A stretch of 38,254 bases of DNA from Nevskia sp. (GCA_030694365.1 JAUXYM010000018.1:1-38254); one strand, 5' to 3'. Counted from the stretch's first letter, positions 17,218 to 26,806 are shown. The notes: generated from the sequence alone by a model not told the origin. Translations and numbers: made by a program.

Positions 17218-17298
17218 CGTCATGCCCGCGCAGGCGGGCATCCAGTTTGGGCCTTGAGCGCCGCATCAGAACTGGATTCCGCCTGCGCGGGAATGACG
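17218..17298. repeat. Inverted pair of REP-like palindromic units
   Basis: Two ~29-base units (17218-17247 and 17270-17298) are near-identical inverted copies. Each starts GTCAT, contains its own hairpin (GCCCGCGCAGGCGGGC in the first) and ends at the CCAGTT side facing the centre. The pair sits between the convergent DUF1501 and thiolase genes and could act as a bidirectional terminator. A weak 6-bp hairpin (17186-17191 with 17203-17208) precedes it. Confidence 0.85.
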
Positions 17299-17349
17299 AG
17301 TGCTTTGTAAGGATTTGAAGGAAAGTGCGCGGCCGAGAAGGCTGCGCCA

Positions 17350-18630
17350 TCAGGCTTCGATGATCGCCGTCACGCTCATGCCGCCGGCAGTGCAGATCGA
17401 GATCAGGCCGCGACCGCCGCCGTTCTCTGAAATGATCTTCGCGAGGGTGGCGACGATGCGCGCGCCGGTCGCCGCGAACGGATGGCCGACACCGAGCGAG
17501 GAGCCGCGAATGTTCATCCGCGAGCGGTCGATTTCGCCCAGCGGCTTGTCGAGGCCCAGACGTTCCTTGCAGAACTTCGGATCGTTCCAGGCCTTCAGGG
17601 TACACAGCACCTGGGCGGCGAAGGCTTCGTGGATTTCGTAGAAATCGAAGTCCTGCAGCTTCAATCCCGTACGCGCCAGCATCCGCGGCACAGCAAACGC
17701 CGGGGCGATCAGCAAGCCGTCCTTGCGACCGGAGGCGAAGTCGACGGCGGCGGTTTCATAAGCCGTGAGATACGCCAGCGGCTTGTGGCCATGCGCCCGG
17801 GCCCAGTCTTCCGAGGCCAGCAGCACGGCAGCTGCGCCATCGGTCAGCGGCGTCGAGTTGCCGGCGGTCAGCGTGCCGTTGAGCTTGTCGAACGCGGGCT
17901 TCAGGGTCGCCAGCTTGGCCAGCGTGGTGTCGCCGCGCAGATTGTTGTCGCGGGACAGTCCCGCGTAGGGCACCACCAGATCGCCGAAGAAACCGGAGTC
18001 GTAGGCGAGCGCGGCCTTCTGATGCGATTCCAGCGCCAACTGGTCCTGCTCTTCGCGCGGGATGCCCCATTGCTTGGCCATCATTTCGCAGTGCGCACCC
18101 ATGCTCAGGCGGGTGCGCGGCTCGTTGTTGCCAGGAATCAGCGGCACCAGATGTGCCGGCCGGAACTTGGCAAAGGCTTTCAGGCGCGCGGCGGTGGTCT
18201 TGGCGCGATTGGCTTCGAGCAGGATCTTGCGCAGGCCTTCGCCAACGCCGATCGGGGCATCCGATGCGGTATCGACACCGGCGCCGATGCCCGATTCGAT
18301 CTGCCCGAGCGCGATCTTCGAGCCGACCGTCATCACCGTTTCCAGGCTGGTGCCGCAGGCCTGCTGCAGGTCATAGGCCGGGGTCTCCGCGGACAGGCCG
18401 GAGGACAGCACGCATTCGCGGGTCAGATTGAAATCCCGCGAGTGCTTGAGCACGGCACCGGCCGCGACTTCGCCCAGGCGTTCGCCGTGCAACTGGTACT
18501 TGTCGACCGTGGCTTTCAGCGCGGCGGTCAGCATGTCGCTGTTGCTGCGGGTGGCGTAGGCGCCGTTGGAGCGGGCGAACGGAATGCGCGCGCCCCCGAG
18601 GATGGCGACTTTGCGGCCGTAGGGTTTCAT
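17350..18630 (-). CDS. Acetyl-CoA acyltransferase / thiolase (FadI-like)
   Basis: A 426-residue thiolase. The nucleophile is Cys92 in QQACGTSLE. The remaining catalytic residues are His334 in HEAFAAQ, His383 in GHPFAATGAR and Cys413 in CTAGGMSV. Length and the N-terminal RKVAILGGARIPFARSNGAY resemble the FadI/trifunctional-beta type, which cleaves 3-ketoacyl-CoA in beta-oxidation. It is not beside a fadJ-type partner here. It lies downstream, in the same direction, of the alkane-oxidation remnant (120-base gap). A thiolase would suit fatty acids coming from alkanes, but this link is inference. All catalytic residues are intact, unlike the neighbouring locus. Confidence 0.92.
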   Translation of the reverse strand: MKPYGRKVAILGGARIPFARSNGAYATRSNSDMLTAALKATVDKYQLHGERLGEVAAGAVLKHSRDFNLTRECVLSSGLSAETPAYDLQQACGTSLETVMTVGSKIALGQIESGIGAGVDTASDAPIGVGEGLRKILLEANRAKTTAARLKAFAKFRPAHLVPLIPGNNEPRTRLSMGAHCEMMAKQWGIPREEQDQLALESHQKAALAYDSGFFGDLVVPYAGLSRDNNLRGDTTLAKLATLKPAFDKLNGTLTAGNSTPLTDGAAAVLLASEDWARAHGHKPLAYLTAYETAAVDFASGRKDGLLIAPAFAVPRMLARTGLKLQDFDFYEIHEAFAAQVLCTLKAWNDPKFCKERLGLDKPLGEIDRSRMNIRGSSLGVGHPFAATGARIVATLAKIISENGGGRGLISICTAGGMSVTAIIEA

Positions 18631-18749
18631 CGACGAATTCTCCGAGCTGGGCTGGCTGGGCTGGGGCGACCGAAGTCGGCAGCGGCCGGGGTGGGCAGCG
18701 TATTGCGGCGCAGCATTCTAGCGCCGTTGCAGAGAAAGAATACGAGTGT

Positions 18750-19634
18750 TTACTGAAATACGCTGCCGAACGTGCCGTCGCTCAAAGTGTGTTCCATCCA
18801 TTGCTTGCGCAGCACGAAGGTATCGAGCGGGAACAGCCAGCTGAACAGCGGCTTGGCGGTGAAGGCGTACTCGCGGTCGAGTTCGTCGGTGAAGCGCCAC
18901 TGGGCGCTGGCGACGGTGAATGGCTCGGGCCCGAATTCCAGTTGGTCCTCGAGGTGCGTCACCCGCAGCCAGCGTTGGCCGTCGTGGAACATGCGCATGT
19001 AGGCCGAGCCGCCGCTGGTCGAGATGCCGCAGATGCCGGACAGCGCCATGCCGTTGTCGAAGATCGGCCAGGCCAGGCGATAGTGCTGCAGTGCGTCCCA
19101 GTTGCGCGGGCCGGCGGCGATATCGCGGAAGCCCTTGCCGTTCAACTCCATCCGGGTGCCGCGGTGGATCAGATGGCCGCTGACGTTCGAGGTGCCCTCG
19201 AGATGGATGTGGGCAATCTCGCGAGCGAAGGAGCCTTCCTCGTCCTGAGTCATGGCGATGCAGTCTTCCATCGGCTGCAATTCATCCCAGACCAGGTCGA
19301 GCGAGAAATCCGGCGTCGCGAAGCTGATCCGGGTGCGCTGCAGCGGCACTTCGGCGCGGACGCGCATGCCGGCCAGTTCCAGACCATCGACCGGGCGGCT
19401 GGTCGTGTACGGCAAGTTCAGGTTGGTGCGGGTGAAGATCGGCAGGCCGTCCTTGAAGGCGATCAGCCAGGTGTTTGCCTCTGGCGCGTTTTCCAGCAGG
19501 CCGATGCGGATCAGCACGCCGGTGCGGGTCGCCGGGTCGTAGGCGTTGTAGTAGTAGCTCTGGCTCCAGCGCGGATTGCCGTTGCCGGAGATCAGGCCTT
19601 CGTACTGTGCGTAGTCGTGGTGCCGATGGCTCAT
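18750..19634 (-). CDS. Conserved protein, possibly lipocalin/AttH-like fold
   Basis: A 294-residue protein with no signal peptide or membrane segment, rich in aromatic residues and beta-strand patterns (RWSQSYYYNAYDP near the start, LVWDELQPMED in the middle, GGSAYMRMFHDGQRW later). The overall pattern recalls the CrtC/AttH-type lipocalin-like proteins often found in hydrophobic-substrate oxidation clusters, and I give that as a weak resemblance only. It is the last gene of the CYP153-type operon and starts 19 bases after the corrected end of the small gene upstream. It is open from end to end, in contrast to its neighbours. The function is unknown. Confidence 0.65.
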   Translation of the reverse strand: MSHRHHDYAQYEGLISGNGNPRWSQSYYYNAYDPATRTGVLIRIGLLENAPEANTWLIAFKDGLPIFTRTNLNLPYTTSRPVDGLELAGMRVRAEVPLQRTRISFATPDFSLDLVWDELQPMEDCIAMTQDEEGSFAREIAHIHLEGTSNVSGHLIHRGTRMELNGKGFRDIAAGPRNWDALQHYRLAWPIFDNGMALSGICGISTSGGSAYMRMFHDGQRWLRVTHLEDQLEFGPEPFTVASAQWRFTDELDREYAFTAKPLFSWLFPLDTFVLRKQWMEHTLSDGTFGSVFQ

Positions 19635-19653
19635 GTCGGGGGCTCGGTGCGGT

Positions 19654-19951
19654 TCAGGATGGTGACGCGGCCAGCAGCGCGCGGATCGGCGGTACGGCAG
19701 TCGGGTCGGCCTCCCAGCCCTGCGGAGTGACCAGGGCGGCTGCCGCGCATACGCTTGTCCGGCATGGTCGGATCGTTCGGCGAGATCAGCAGGTGATCGG
19801 CGTGCACTTCGAGCAGGGTGCCGACGAAGGGGAAATCGTCGAAGCGGTCGGGAATCCGGTAGCTGACCATATCGCCCGGTTTGAAGCTGACGGCGTCGAA
19901 ATTGAAGCTGAACGGGCAGGCGTCGCCGCCGGTCGTGCCAAGGTTCTGCAT
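19654..19951 (-). pseudogene. Small conserved protein of the CYP153-type operon, frameshifted
   Basis: The ATG at 19951 has a good AGGAG site. The first ~70 codons read sensibly (FKPGDMVSYRIPDRFDDFPF, then LLISPNDPTMPDKRMRG). Around 19735-19745 the sensible reading moves to another frame (AALVTPQGWEADPTAVPP) and ends at 19654, giving an expected product of about 98 residues. The total length is one base over a multiple of three, consistent with a single inserted base. I do not recognise the family. The gene lies between the GMC remnant and the lipocalin-like gene. A sequencing error could produce the same picture. Confidence 0.6.
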
Positions 19952-20055
19952 GTCGTTTCTCCTATTCGCGGGCCTGTCTCGGGCCTATTCGCGGACCTGG
20001 CGCGGTGCCGGTCGGCAAACGCCTCGCCGTGCTTTGCGGCGAGGTCGTGCTGGGT

Positions 20056-21660
20056 CTAGTTCAGGGGCTTGCCGAGAATCAGCTCGGCACCTTTCTCGGC
20101 AATCATCATCGCCGGGAAGTTGGTGTTGCCGCTGGTGATGTTCGGCATGATCTACGCGTCGATGACGCGCAGAGCATCGATGCCGCGCACGCGCAGCGAT
20201 GAGTCGACCACCGCCATCTCGTCCGAGCCCATCCTGCAACTGCCGACCGGGTGGTACAGCGAGTTGGCGTTGGCGCGGATGTAGGCGTTCAGGTCGCCGT
20301 CGGAATGGGCGGAGGTGCCGGGCGCGTACTCGCTGCCGCGAAAAGCCTCGTAGGCGCGCTGGGCAATGATTTCGCGGCTCAGCCGGATGCCGTCGTGCAG
20401 CACCCGCAGGTCATCGGGATCGGAGAAATATTGCGGATCGATGGCCGGTGCCTGGGTCGGATCGCTGGAGCGGATCTTCACCGTGCCGACGCTCCGTGGC
20501 TGGCTGCCGTTCATCACCGCCATGAAGCCTTCTTCCTGGATGATCTCGCGGCCGTGGTCGTTGTACATGATCGGCACTGAATAGATCTGCAGGTCCGGAT
20601 AGGCGAGTTCCGGCTGCGATTTCAGGTGCGCCGAGGCTTCCAGCGCGCTGACCACGGTCGGGCCGGAGCGGTTGATTGAAGTACTGGGCCAGCGGCTTCA
20701 CCACCGCCAGCGGCTTCAGCGTGCCGAGCAGCGAATACGGCTGCGTGCAGCGCTGCTTCACGGCGATGGCGATGTGATCGCGCATGTTGCGACCGACGCC
20801 GGGCAGGGCGTGGCGCACCGGGATCCCATGCGGACTGATGTCGCACGGATCGCCGATGCCGGACAGCTACAGCACCTGCACCGAGTTGATGACGCCGCCG
20901 GACAGGATCACTTCACGCGTCGCGCGCAGCGTGTGCAGGTGGCCGCCCTTCCGATATTCGATGCCGACCGCTTTGCTGCCTTCCAGCAGCACGCGAGTCG
21001 CCAGCGCGCCGGTGATCACCGTCAGGTTCGGCCGGTTCAGCACCGGGCGCAGGTAGCGCGCCGAAGCGCTGTGCCGTTCGCCCTTCGCGTAGTTGCCCTG
21101 CATCTGGGCAACCCCGAGCGGGCTGACTTCGTTGACGTCCTTGTTGAACGGATGGCCGGCCTGGATGCCGACTTCGATCCAGGCGCGGGAGGTCGGATTC
21201 ATGGTCGCAAGCGCGGGCATGCTGATCGAGATCGGCCCGCTGCGGCCGCGATACTTCGGGTCGCCGGCCGGGAAATCCTCGAGGCGTTTGAAGTAGGGCA
21301 GCAGCTGGTCATAGGACCAGCCGGCATTCCCGAGTGCCGCCCACTGGTCGTAGTCGCCTTGATTGCCGCGCGACACCACCATGCCGTTGATCGCACTGGA
21401 GCCGCCCAGCACCTTGCCGCGCGGGAAGTACATGCGCCGGCCGCCGAGCCCGGGCTGCGGCTCGGACTCGAAGTTCCAGTTGCCCTTGCCGGTTTTCATC
21501 AGCGCGAAAAAGCCGGCCGGCATCGCGTACAGGAAGCTCGAATCCCGGCCGCCGGCTTCGAGCAGGTCACCCGGTGGTTCGGATCCGCGCTCAGGCGGTT
21601 GGCAAGGACGCAACCGGCGGAGCCGGTGCCGACGATGATGAAATCTGCGTTAGCGGTCAT
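20056..21660 (-). pseudogene. GMC-family alcohol/choline dehydrogenase remnant (AlkJ/BetA type)
   Basis: A complete GMC flavoprotein can be followed through frames. It starts [20 protein letters not shown] (FAD Rossmann motif), continues through [10 protein letters not shown] and PRGKVLGGSSAINGMV, and ends with the C-terminal NSLYHPVGSCRMG and SGNTNFPAMM signatures. There are four lesions: a frameshift near 21565 (one C missing from a CCC run), an amber codon at 20867-20869 where VLQLSGIGDP would need Gln, a frameshift near 20676, and an amber codon at 20152-20154 in the final VIDA-IMP motif. Intact, it would oxidise alcohols to aldehydes, the second step after terminal alkane hydroxylation. 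It starts 13 bases after the ferredoxin stop. Confidence 0.88.
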
Positions 21661-21673
21661 GAAAAGCGGTGGC

Positions 21674-21997
21674 TCAATGCTGGTCCGTCGGCATCCGCAG
21701 CACCAGGCCTTCGTGCTCATCCGCCAGCTCGATCTGGCAGGCCAGACGGCTGAACGGCGTCGAGCCATCGGTCAGGGCCAGCATTTCGGCTTCGATGCCG
21801 GCGCGGGCCGGGCCGATTCTTTCCAGCCAGTTCTGATCGACCCAGACATGGCAGTTGCCACAGTCGGCAACGCCGCCGCAGTCGCCATCGATGCCGGGAA
21901 TGCGGTGCTGCACGGCGGTCTGCATCGCGGAGCTGCGGCTGTCGGCGTCGAAGCAGTGCTCGGTGCCGATGGGCGTGATGTAGGTGATTTTCGGCAT
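21674..21997 (-). CDS. [2Fe-2S] ferredoxin, adrenodoxin type
   Basis: A 107-residue ferredoxin. The cluster ligands are Cys40, Cys46, Cys49 and Cys87 in the Cx5Cx2C...C spacing ([12 protein letters not shown], then LACQI), as in putidaredoxin/adrenodoxin proteins that pass electrons to bacterial class I P450s. It sits 26 bases after the CYP153-type gene and 13 bases before the GMC gene, so it is the electron donor of this operon. No ferredoxin reductase is present in the window. The coding frame and all ligands are intact. The ATG at 21997 has only a modest GAGAACG ribosome site. Confidence 0.92.
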   Translation of the reverse strand: MPKITYITPIGTEHCFDADSRSSAMQTAVQHRIPGIDGDCGGVADCGNCHVWVDQNWLERIGPARAGIEAEMLALTDGSTPFSRLACQIELADEHEGLVLRMPTDQH

Positions 21998-22023
21998 GGT
22001 CGTTCTCGGGTTTGTTGGCAGGT

Positions 22024-23301
22024 TCAGGCGTGCAGGCGAACCTGCATCTCGACATAGCCGTGGATCAGGTTCGACGGCACGCGCACCGGTTCGCCGAGTA
22101 CTTCGATCCGCGAATAGCGCGTGAGCATCTCTTCCCACAGCACCTTGATCTGCATTTCGGCCAGACGATTGCCGAGGCAGCAGTGGATGCCGAAGCCGAA
22201 CGACAGGTGATGCCGGGCGCGCGGCCGGTCGACGATGAAATCCTGCGGCCGCTCGATGACCTCCTCGTCGCGATTGCCGGACAGGTACCGCATCACCACC
22301 TTGTCGCCCTTCTTGATCTGCTGGCAGCGGAACTCGACATCTTCGATCGCGGTGCGGCGCATGTGCGAGATCGGCGTCTGCCAGAGGATCACTTCGGGCA
22401 CCACGCTGGCCAGCAGCGAGGGATCGGCCTTGGCCTTCGCGAACTCGGCCGGATAGAGATGAGCGGCCATGGCGCTGCCGGACATCGAGCTGCGGGTGGT
22501 GTCGTTGCCGCCGACGATCAGCAGCACCAGCATGCCGAGGAAGTCGGTCGGGGTCATAGCCTGCATGGCCGGGGAATGCGCCAGCATCGAAATCAGGTCG
22601 GCCTTCGGCGGCAGCTTCTGGCGCTCGTCCCACAGGTTCTGGAAGTAGGCGAGGCAGTCCATCAGCTCGGCGGTGCGCTATTCCCAGGTATCGACCAGGC
22701 CGTAGCCCAGACGCGTGGTGACCATATCCGACCAGCGGGTCAGCTTGGCGCGGTCCGCAAACGGGAAATCGAGCAGCGTGGCCAGCATCATCGTGGTCAG
22801 CGGGATCGACACCGCTTCGACCCAGTTGAGGGTCTCGTTGACTGGCAGGCGGTCGAACAGATCCTTGGTGCGGCTGCGGATCAGGCTCTCGAATCGCAGC
22901 AGGTTGGCCGGGGCGACGATCGGGCTGACCGCCATGCGGTGCACGTCGTGCACCGGCGGGTCCATGCCGAGGAAATTCGGCATGTAGATACCGCCTTCAA
23001 CCGCGTTCAGCGTGGTGTCGTCGAGCACGAAGCTGCCGTTGCTGTGATCGGACGAGAACTGCTTGTGGTTGGTGTCGATCGCGACGATGTCGTGGAATTT
23101 GGTGATCGACCAGTACGGGCCGTAGAGGCTGGCCTTGCACCAATGCACCAAATGCACCGGGGCCTCGCGACGCAGGCGCACGAAGTACGGCTGCAGGGCC
23201 TCCTGCTGGTAGAGCGTAACGTCGCTGACATCGATTTCGTCCAACGGCGTCGAGCGGGCGCGTTCGGTATGGTCAAGGGGCGGCTGCACGGCTGCGTTCA
23301 T
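22024..23301 (-). pseudogene. CYP153-type alkane hydroxylase P450, interrupted by an amber codon
   Basis: A 425-codon reading from an ATG with an AGGAGA site resembles CYP153 terminal alkane hydroxylases: [24 protein letters not shown] (I-helix), ISHMRRTA, and the heme loop [16 protein letters not shown] with Cys375. An in-frame TAG at 22678-22680 falls where CYP153A proteins have Gln (EEQRMAEL against WE-stop-RTAEL), so CAG to TAG is likely. The K-helix ExxR has become EVIL, with Leu (CTC, 22384-22386) replacing the near-invariant Arg. The heme-loop position before the Cys ligand is Cys where CYP153A6 has Arg. CYP153 enzymes use a ferredoxin, which is encoded just downstream. Two independent inactivating changes argue for real decay. 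Confidence 0.88.
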
Positions 23302-23423
23302 CGGGCGTCTCCTGCGGGGCTGGCTGGATCTGTTGTTCGGAAGTGAGTTTGGGATGGGCGATCAAGCCCGTACCTGTACTTTCAGGCAGGCTGGCGGCTT
23401 GCCGGTTCGGCGAAGCTGCTGCA

Positions 23424-25731
23424 ATGTCTGAAGCGCTGCCCGCGCAGAGCCATGGCGAGCCACCGGCGTTCATCTTCAGGAGCCTGCGCACCCGGGCGCT
23501 GGAACGGTTGCTGACGGCGGAAGGACGGGCTGCGAATCGACATGCGGATCGACGCGCTGATCGACGCTCTCAAGCGGGCACCCGGGCCGCTGAGCCTGTT
23601 TCTCGACAACCTGCAGAGCTGCACCGATGCCGCGCTCGGCCGGCTGATCGACTGCCTGTGCTTCCACACGCGCGGCGACGTGGAACTGGTATTCAGCAGC
23701 AACCGCGAACTGCCGTTCGATGTTTCTCGCGCGCGGCTCGAAGGCCTGTTGTGGCCGATCACGGCGAGCGATCTCGGTTTCGATGCCGGTGAGGTCGCCG
23801 CGCTGCTGGGGCCACCGCTGTGCGCGGCGATCGGGGCCGAAGGTGTGGAGCAGGTCACGGCGCGCACCGAAGGCTGGCCGGCGGCGGTGCGGATGGCGCC
23901 GATCATTCTCAGCCAGGCCGAGCAGCCCAAGCTCGCGTGCAAGGACTTTTCCGGCTCGGATGAAGCGCTCGCGCAATTGCTGAACCGCCAGGTGCTGTCC
24001 GGCTTCACCGATGGTTTGCGCGAGTTCCTGTACTGCCTGGCGCAACTGCGCATCTTCAGCGTCGAGCTGTGCGTGCAGGCGATCGGCGGTGCCGATGTCA
24101 ATGCGCACCTGGCCTGCCTGATCGAGCGCAACGTGTTCGTCATTCCGCTCGACCAGACGCGCAGCCGCTATCGTCTGCACGGCCTGATCCGCGATCATCT
24201 GCGCCACGAGGCCGGGAGGCTGCTGAGCGCCGAGCGCCGTCAGGGTCTGCTGATCCGTGCCGCAGGCTGTTGCGAAAAGTCCGGTGACTGGCGCGATGCC
24301 GTCGACTACGCGCTGGCCTCGGGATCGAGCGGCACGGCGAGCCAGATCCTCGAACAGATTGCGCCGAGCTTCGTGCGCGATCGCGGCGACGTGCTGCAGT
24401 ACATTCGCTGGCTCGACGCGCTGCATACGCAAGGTCGGCAAGCCGGGCCGGAAGCCGAATACTGGTTCGCCTGGGCGCTGGCCTTCCATCGCCGCTATGA
24501 CGACGCGCGCAAGCACAGTGCCGCGCTCGCCAGCCGGGTGCAGCGCCTGCCTGCCGCCAGTCATGACCGCGATCTGCAACGCCGCATCGCCATCCTGCGG
24601 ACCTCGATCGACAGCCTGACCGATCACCTCGACGACGCCTTGGCGCGGTGCCAGCGACTGGCTGAAAGAAGCCGCCGAAGGCCGGGACGATGCTTTCAAC
24701 CGCACCACGGCGCACTGCATCGTCAGCGGCTATCACGCCAAAGCGGCATCGTCGGCACCATGGCGCTGGTCGCCGCCCGCGCGGCGGTGGGCATGGGCTT
24801 GAGCGAGGAGGCGAGGGTCTTGCTCGACGCCGGCCTGCGCGAATCGAGAACCCACGGTTTTCTAGAAGCGGCGGCCTGCGGGCTCGAAGCTGCCGTGCTG
24901 CTTGGGGACGGCGTCCAGCCGCTGGGCCTGCTGCGCGAGATCGCTGCTGCGTATCCGCCACGGTTGTCGCTGATGCTGTCCTGCTTCCTCGCCCGAAGGC
25001 TGGTCCGGCTCGGGCGGATCGAGGACGCCAAGGCCGAAGCGGCGAGGATCGGCATCACCATCGATGCCGCCGGCCGCCAGTCCCGAACCCGGCCGTCGCC
25101 CGGCATCGCGCTGAGCGAATCGCTGATCGCGGCAGTGCGCATCGAACTGCTGATCGCCAGCAACCGCCATCCGCAGGCGACTCTGCTGATCGCCGAGGAA
25201 CTGCGCCGCGCCAAAGCCGACGACTGCGCCGCGCGGCAGGTCGAACTGGCGCTGGACAGTGCCGCGATCGCCGTTCGTGCCGATCACCCGGCGCTCGCGG
25301 TCCGCCCTATCACGCGGGCGGTGACGCTGTCGGCGAGCCGCCGGATCGTCCGTCCGTTCGATGATCACATCGACACCTTGAGCCAGGTGATCGCCGCAAC
25401 CCGAGCCTCGGCCTGGGGTTTCGCGAGTGATGACGAGCGCCGCTTCTTCGCCGACTGTTGTCGCCGGCTGCCCGCTGCGGACAGCCAGGCACAGGCCCGG
25501 ATCGTCGCGCTGCATGAGGCGCCACGTTTGCTCGGCAATCCAACGCCGCGCGAACTGGAACTGCTCGGCTATATCGACGCCGGGCTGTCGAACCAGCAAC
25601 TCGCCGATCGCAGCGACGTGAGCTTGACCACGATCAAACGGCATCTGCACAACCTGTACGGCAAGCTCGGCGTGTCCAGCCGCTCGGCGGCGCTGGCCAA
25701 GGCGAGGGTGCTCAAGCTGCTGGCGCGCTAG
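23424..25731 (+). pseudogene. MalT/AlkS-type LuxR regulator remnant
   Basis: The remnant of a large ATP-binding LuxR-family activator. The C-terminus has a good helix-turn-helix (PTPRELELLGYIDAGLSNQQ, then VSLTTIKRHLHNLYGKLGV). The longest open frame begins at 23542, just before the Walker B-like LFLDNLQSC. The piece from the ATG at 23424 (FIFRSLRTRALERLLTAEGR) looks like the normal N-terminus in a different frame, so the segment holding Walker A (roughly 100 residues) is missing. Around 24655-24755 the sensible reading leaves the frame (WLKEAAEGRDDAFNRTTAHC in another frame) and returns, and the helical repeat region is short. AlkS of Pseudomonas, a MalT-type regulator, controls alkane genes. 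The divergent position here suggests the same role. Confidence 0.75.
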
Positions 25732-26710
25732 CGCTCGTCGGTGGTTGTCGCTGCACGGTTTCAACCGGACCCGCCGCCGGTACTGCGGTGACATAGACCA
25801 CCGCCAAGCCATCGCGATAAGGGGCCGACCAATGCTCATCCGCCGCCAGCGCGCCATCCAGCGGCGAGCCGTTGCGGATGATCACGGCGTTGATCCGATA
25901 GCGTGTCAGCAGCGCCTGCCAGCCGGCTTGCAGGCTGTCGATGCGCATGTAGTCGTCGAAGATCCGGTCACGATAGAGGTCGACGCGGCCGTCGATGAAC
26001 ACGGTCTGCTGCGGATGCAGGCTCTGGATCAGGAAGTCGCCCCAGCCGAAATCGTTGTACAGCCGGGTGCCGGGCGGCAGCTTCGCCAGATAGCGGCTGG
26101 CCAGTTCCGGATAGGGCAGGCGGCCGTCGGTGCGAGGGGCTTTTGTCGATTGCGACTGCGGCGGCGCAGCGATCAGCATACCGATCGACAAAGCCAGCAG
26201 CGGCAGCCACCACAGGCGGCGAGTCGCGCCACTGCCTGAACACCGCCAGCGGCTCAAAACCAGCGACAGCACCGCCAGCAGGAGCGAGGCGAGGATCTGT
26301 GGCCGCACGCCCCAGGTCGGCGCGGCGAACATCAGGAAGGCCAGCAGCAGGATCAGGCTCAAGCGCCGGCCGGCACCGTGCTCGCGCAGCAGCCGCCAGA
26401 CCAGAAGTGCCGTCGCCGCCTGCACCAGGCCGCACAGCAGCATCGGCCCGCCATAGCCCAGTCGCCGGTTCAGGCCTTGAATCGGCCATTGCTGCAGCCA
26501 TTCATGATCAAGCCAAGGCCGGCCTTGTGCGGTATGTGAAAACGGGTCGGTCTGCGGAATGCCGTTGGCAGCGATCCATTCGCCGGCTTTCAGATGTCAC
26601 CAGTAATCGACATCGCTCGGTGCCGCGATCACCAGGCAGCCGGCCAGCGCGATCAGCAGCAGGGTCAACAGCGTGTAGCCGTGCAGCGGCGGCGGTTTGG
26701 CGAAACTCAT
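25712..26710 (-). pseudogene. Polytopic membrane protein (glycosyltransferase-like family), interrupted
   Basis: Reading from the ATG at 26710 (MSFAKPPPLHGYTLL) gives a first membrane helix, then DVDYW followed by TGA at 26597-26599, then in the same frame LKAGEWIAANGIPQTDPFSH. Related proteins have a second aromatic residue here (DYWWHLKAG), so TGG to TGA is likely. The C-terminal part has the family block NDFGWGDFLIQSL and VFIDGRVDLYRD. The total of about 332 codons is short for this kind of protein and the middle holds few membrane helices, so an internal deletion is also likely. The 3' end overlaps the convergent regulator gene by 20 bases. The function is not known. Confidence 0.6.
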
Positions 26711-26806
26711 GGCTTTACTTGCGGGCGGTTGGCGATCTTCAGGCTGCGGGCAGCGGCGGTTTGGGCGGTGTTTCGACGGTTTCGGCAAATAAAGCCGGAA
26801 TGCCCC

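Noticed and set aside
17218-17298. CRISPR-like repeat or transposon end
   Set aside because: Only two units, inverted to each other, with no spacers, no target duplication and no transposase.
20152-22680. Amber codon reassignment: three in-frame TAGs in neighbouring genes
   Set aside because: TAG is the natural stop of the TSP3/OmpA-like gene, the regulator and the PanE-like gene in this window. The same genes also carry frameshifts, a TGA interrupts another gene, and the P450 lost its ExxR Arg. Decay fits better.
20672-23346. Long plus-strand frames opposite the GMC and P450 genes
   Set aside because: Their translations are His/Gln/Arg/Ala-rich shadow sequence, while the minus strand carries clear GMC, ferredoxin and P450 motifs.
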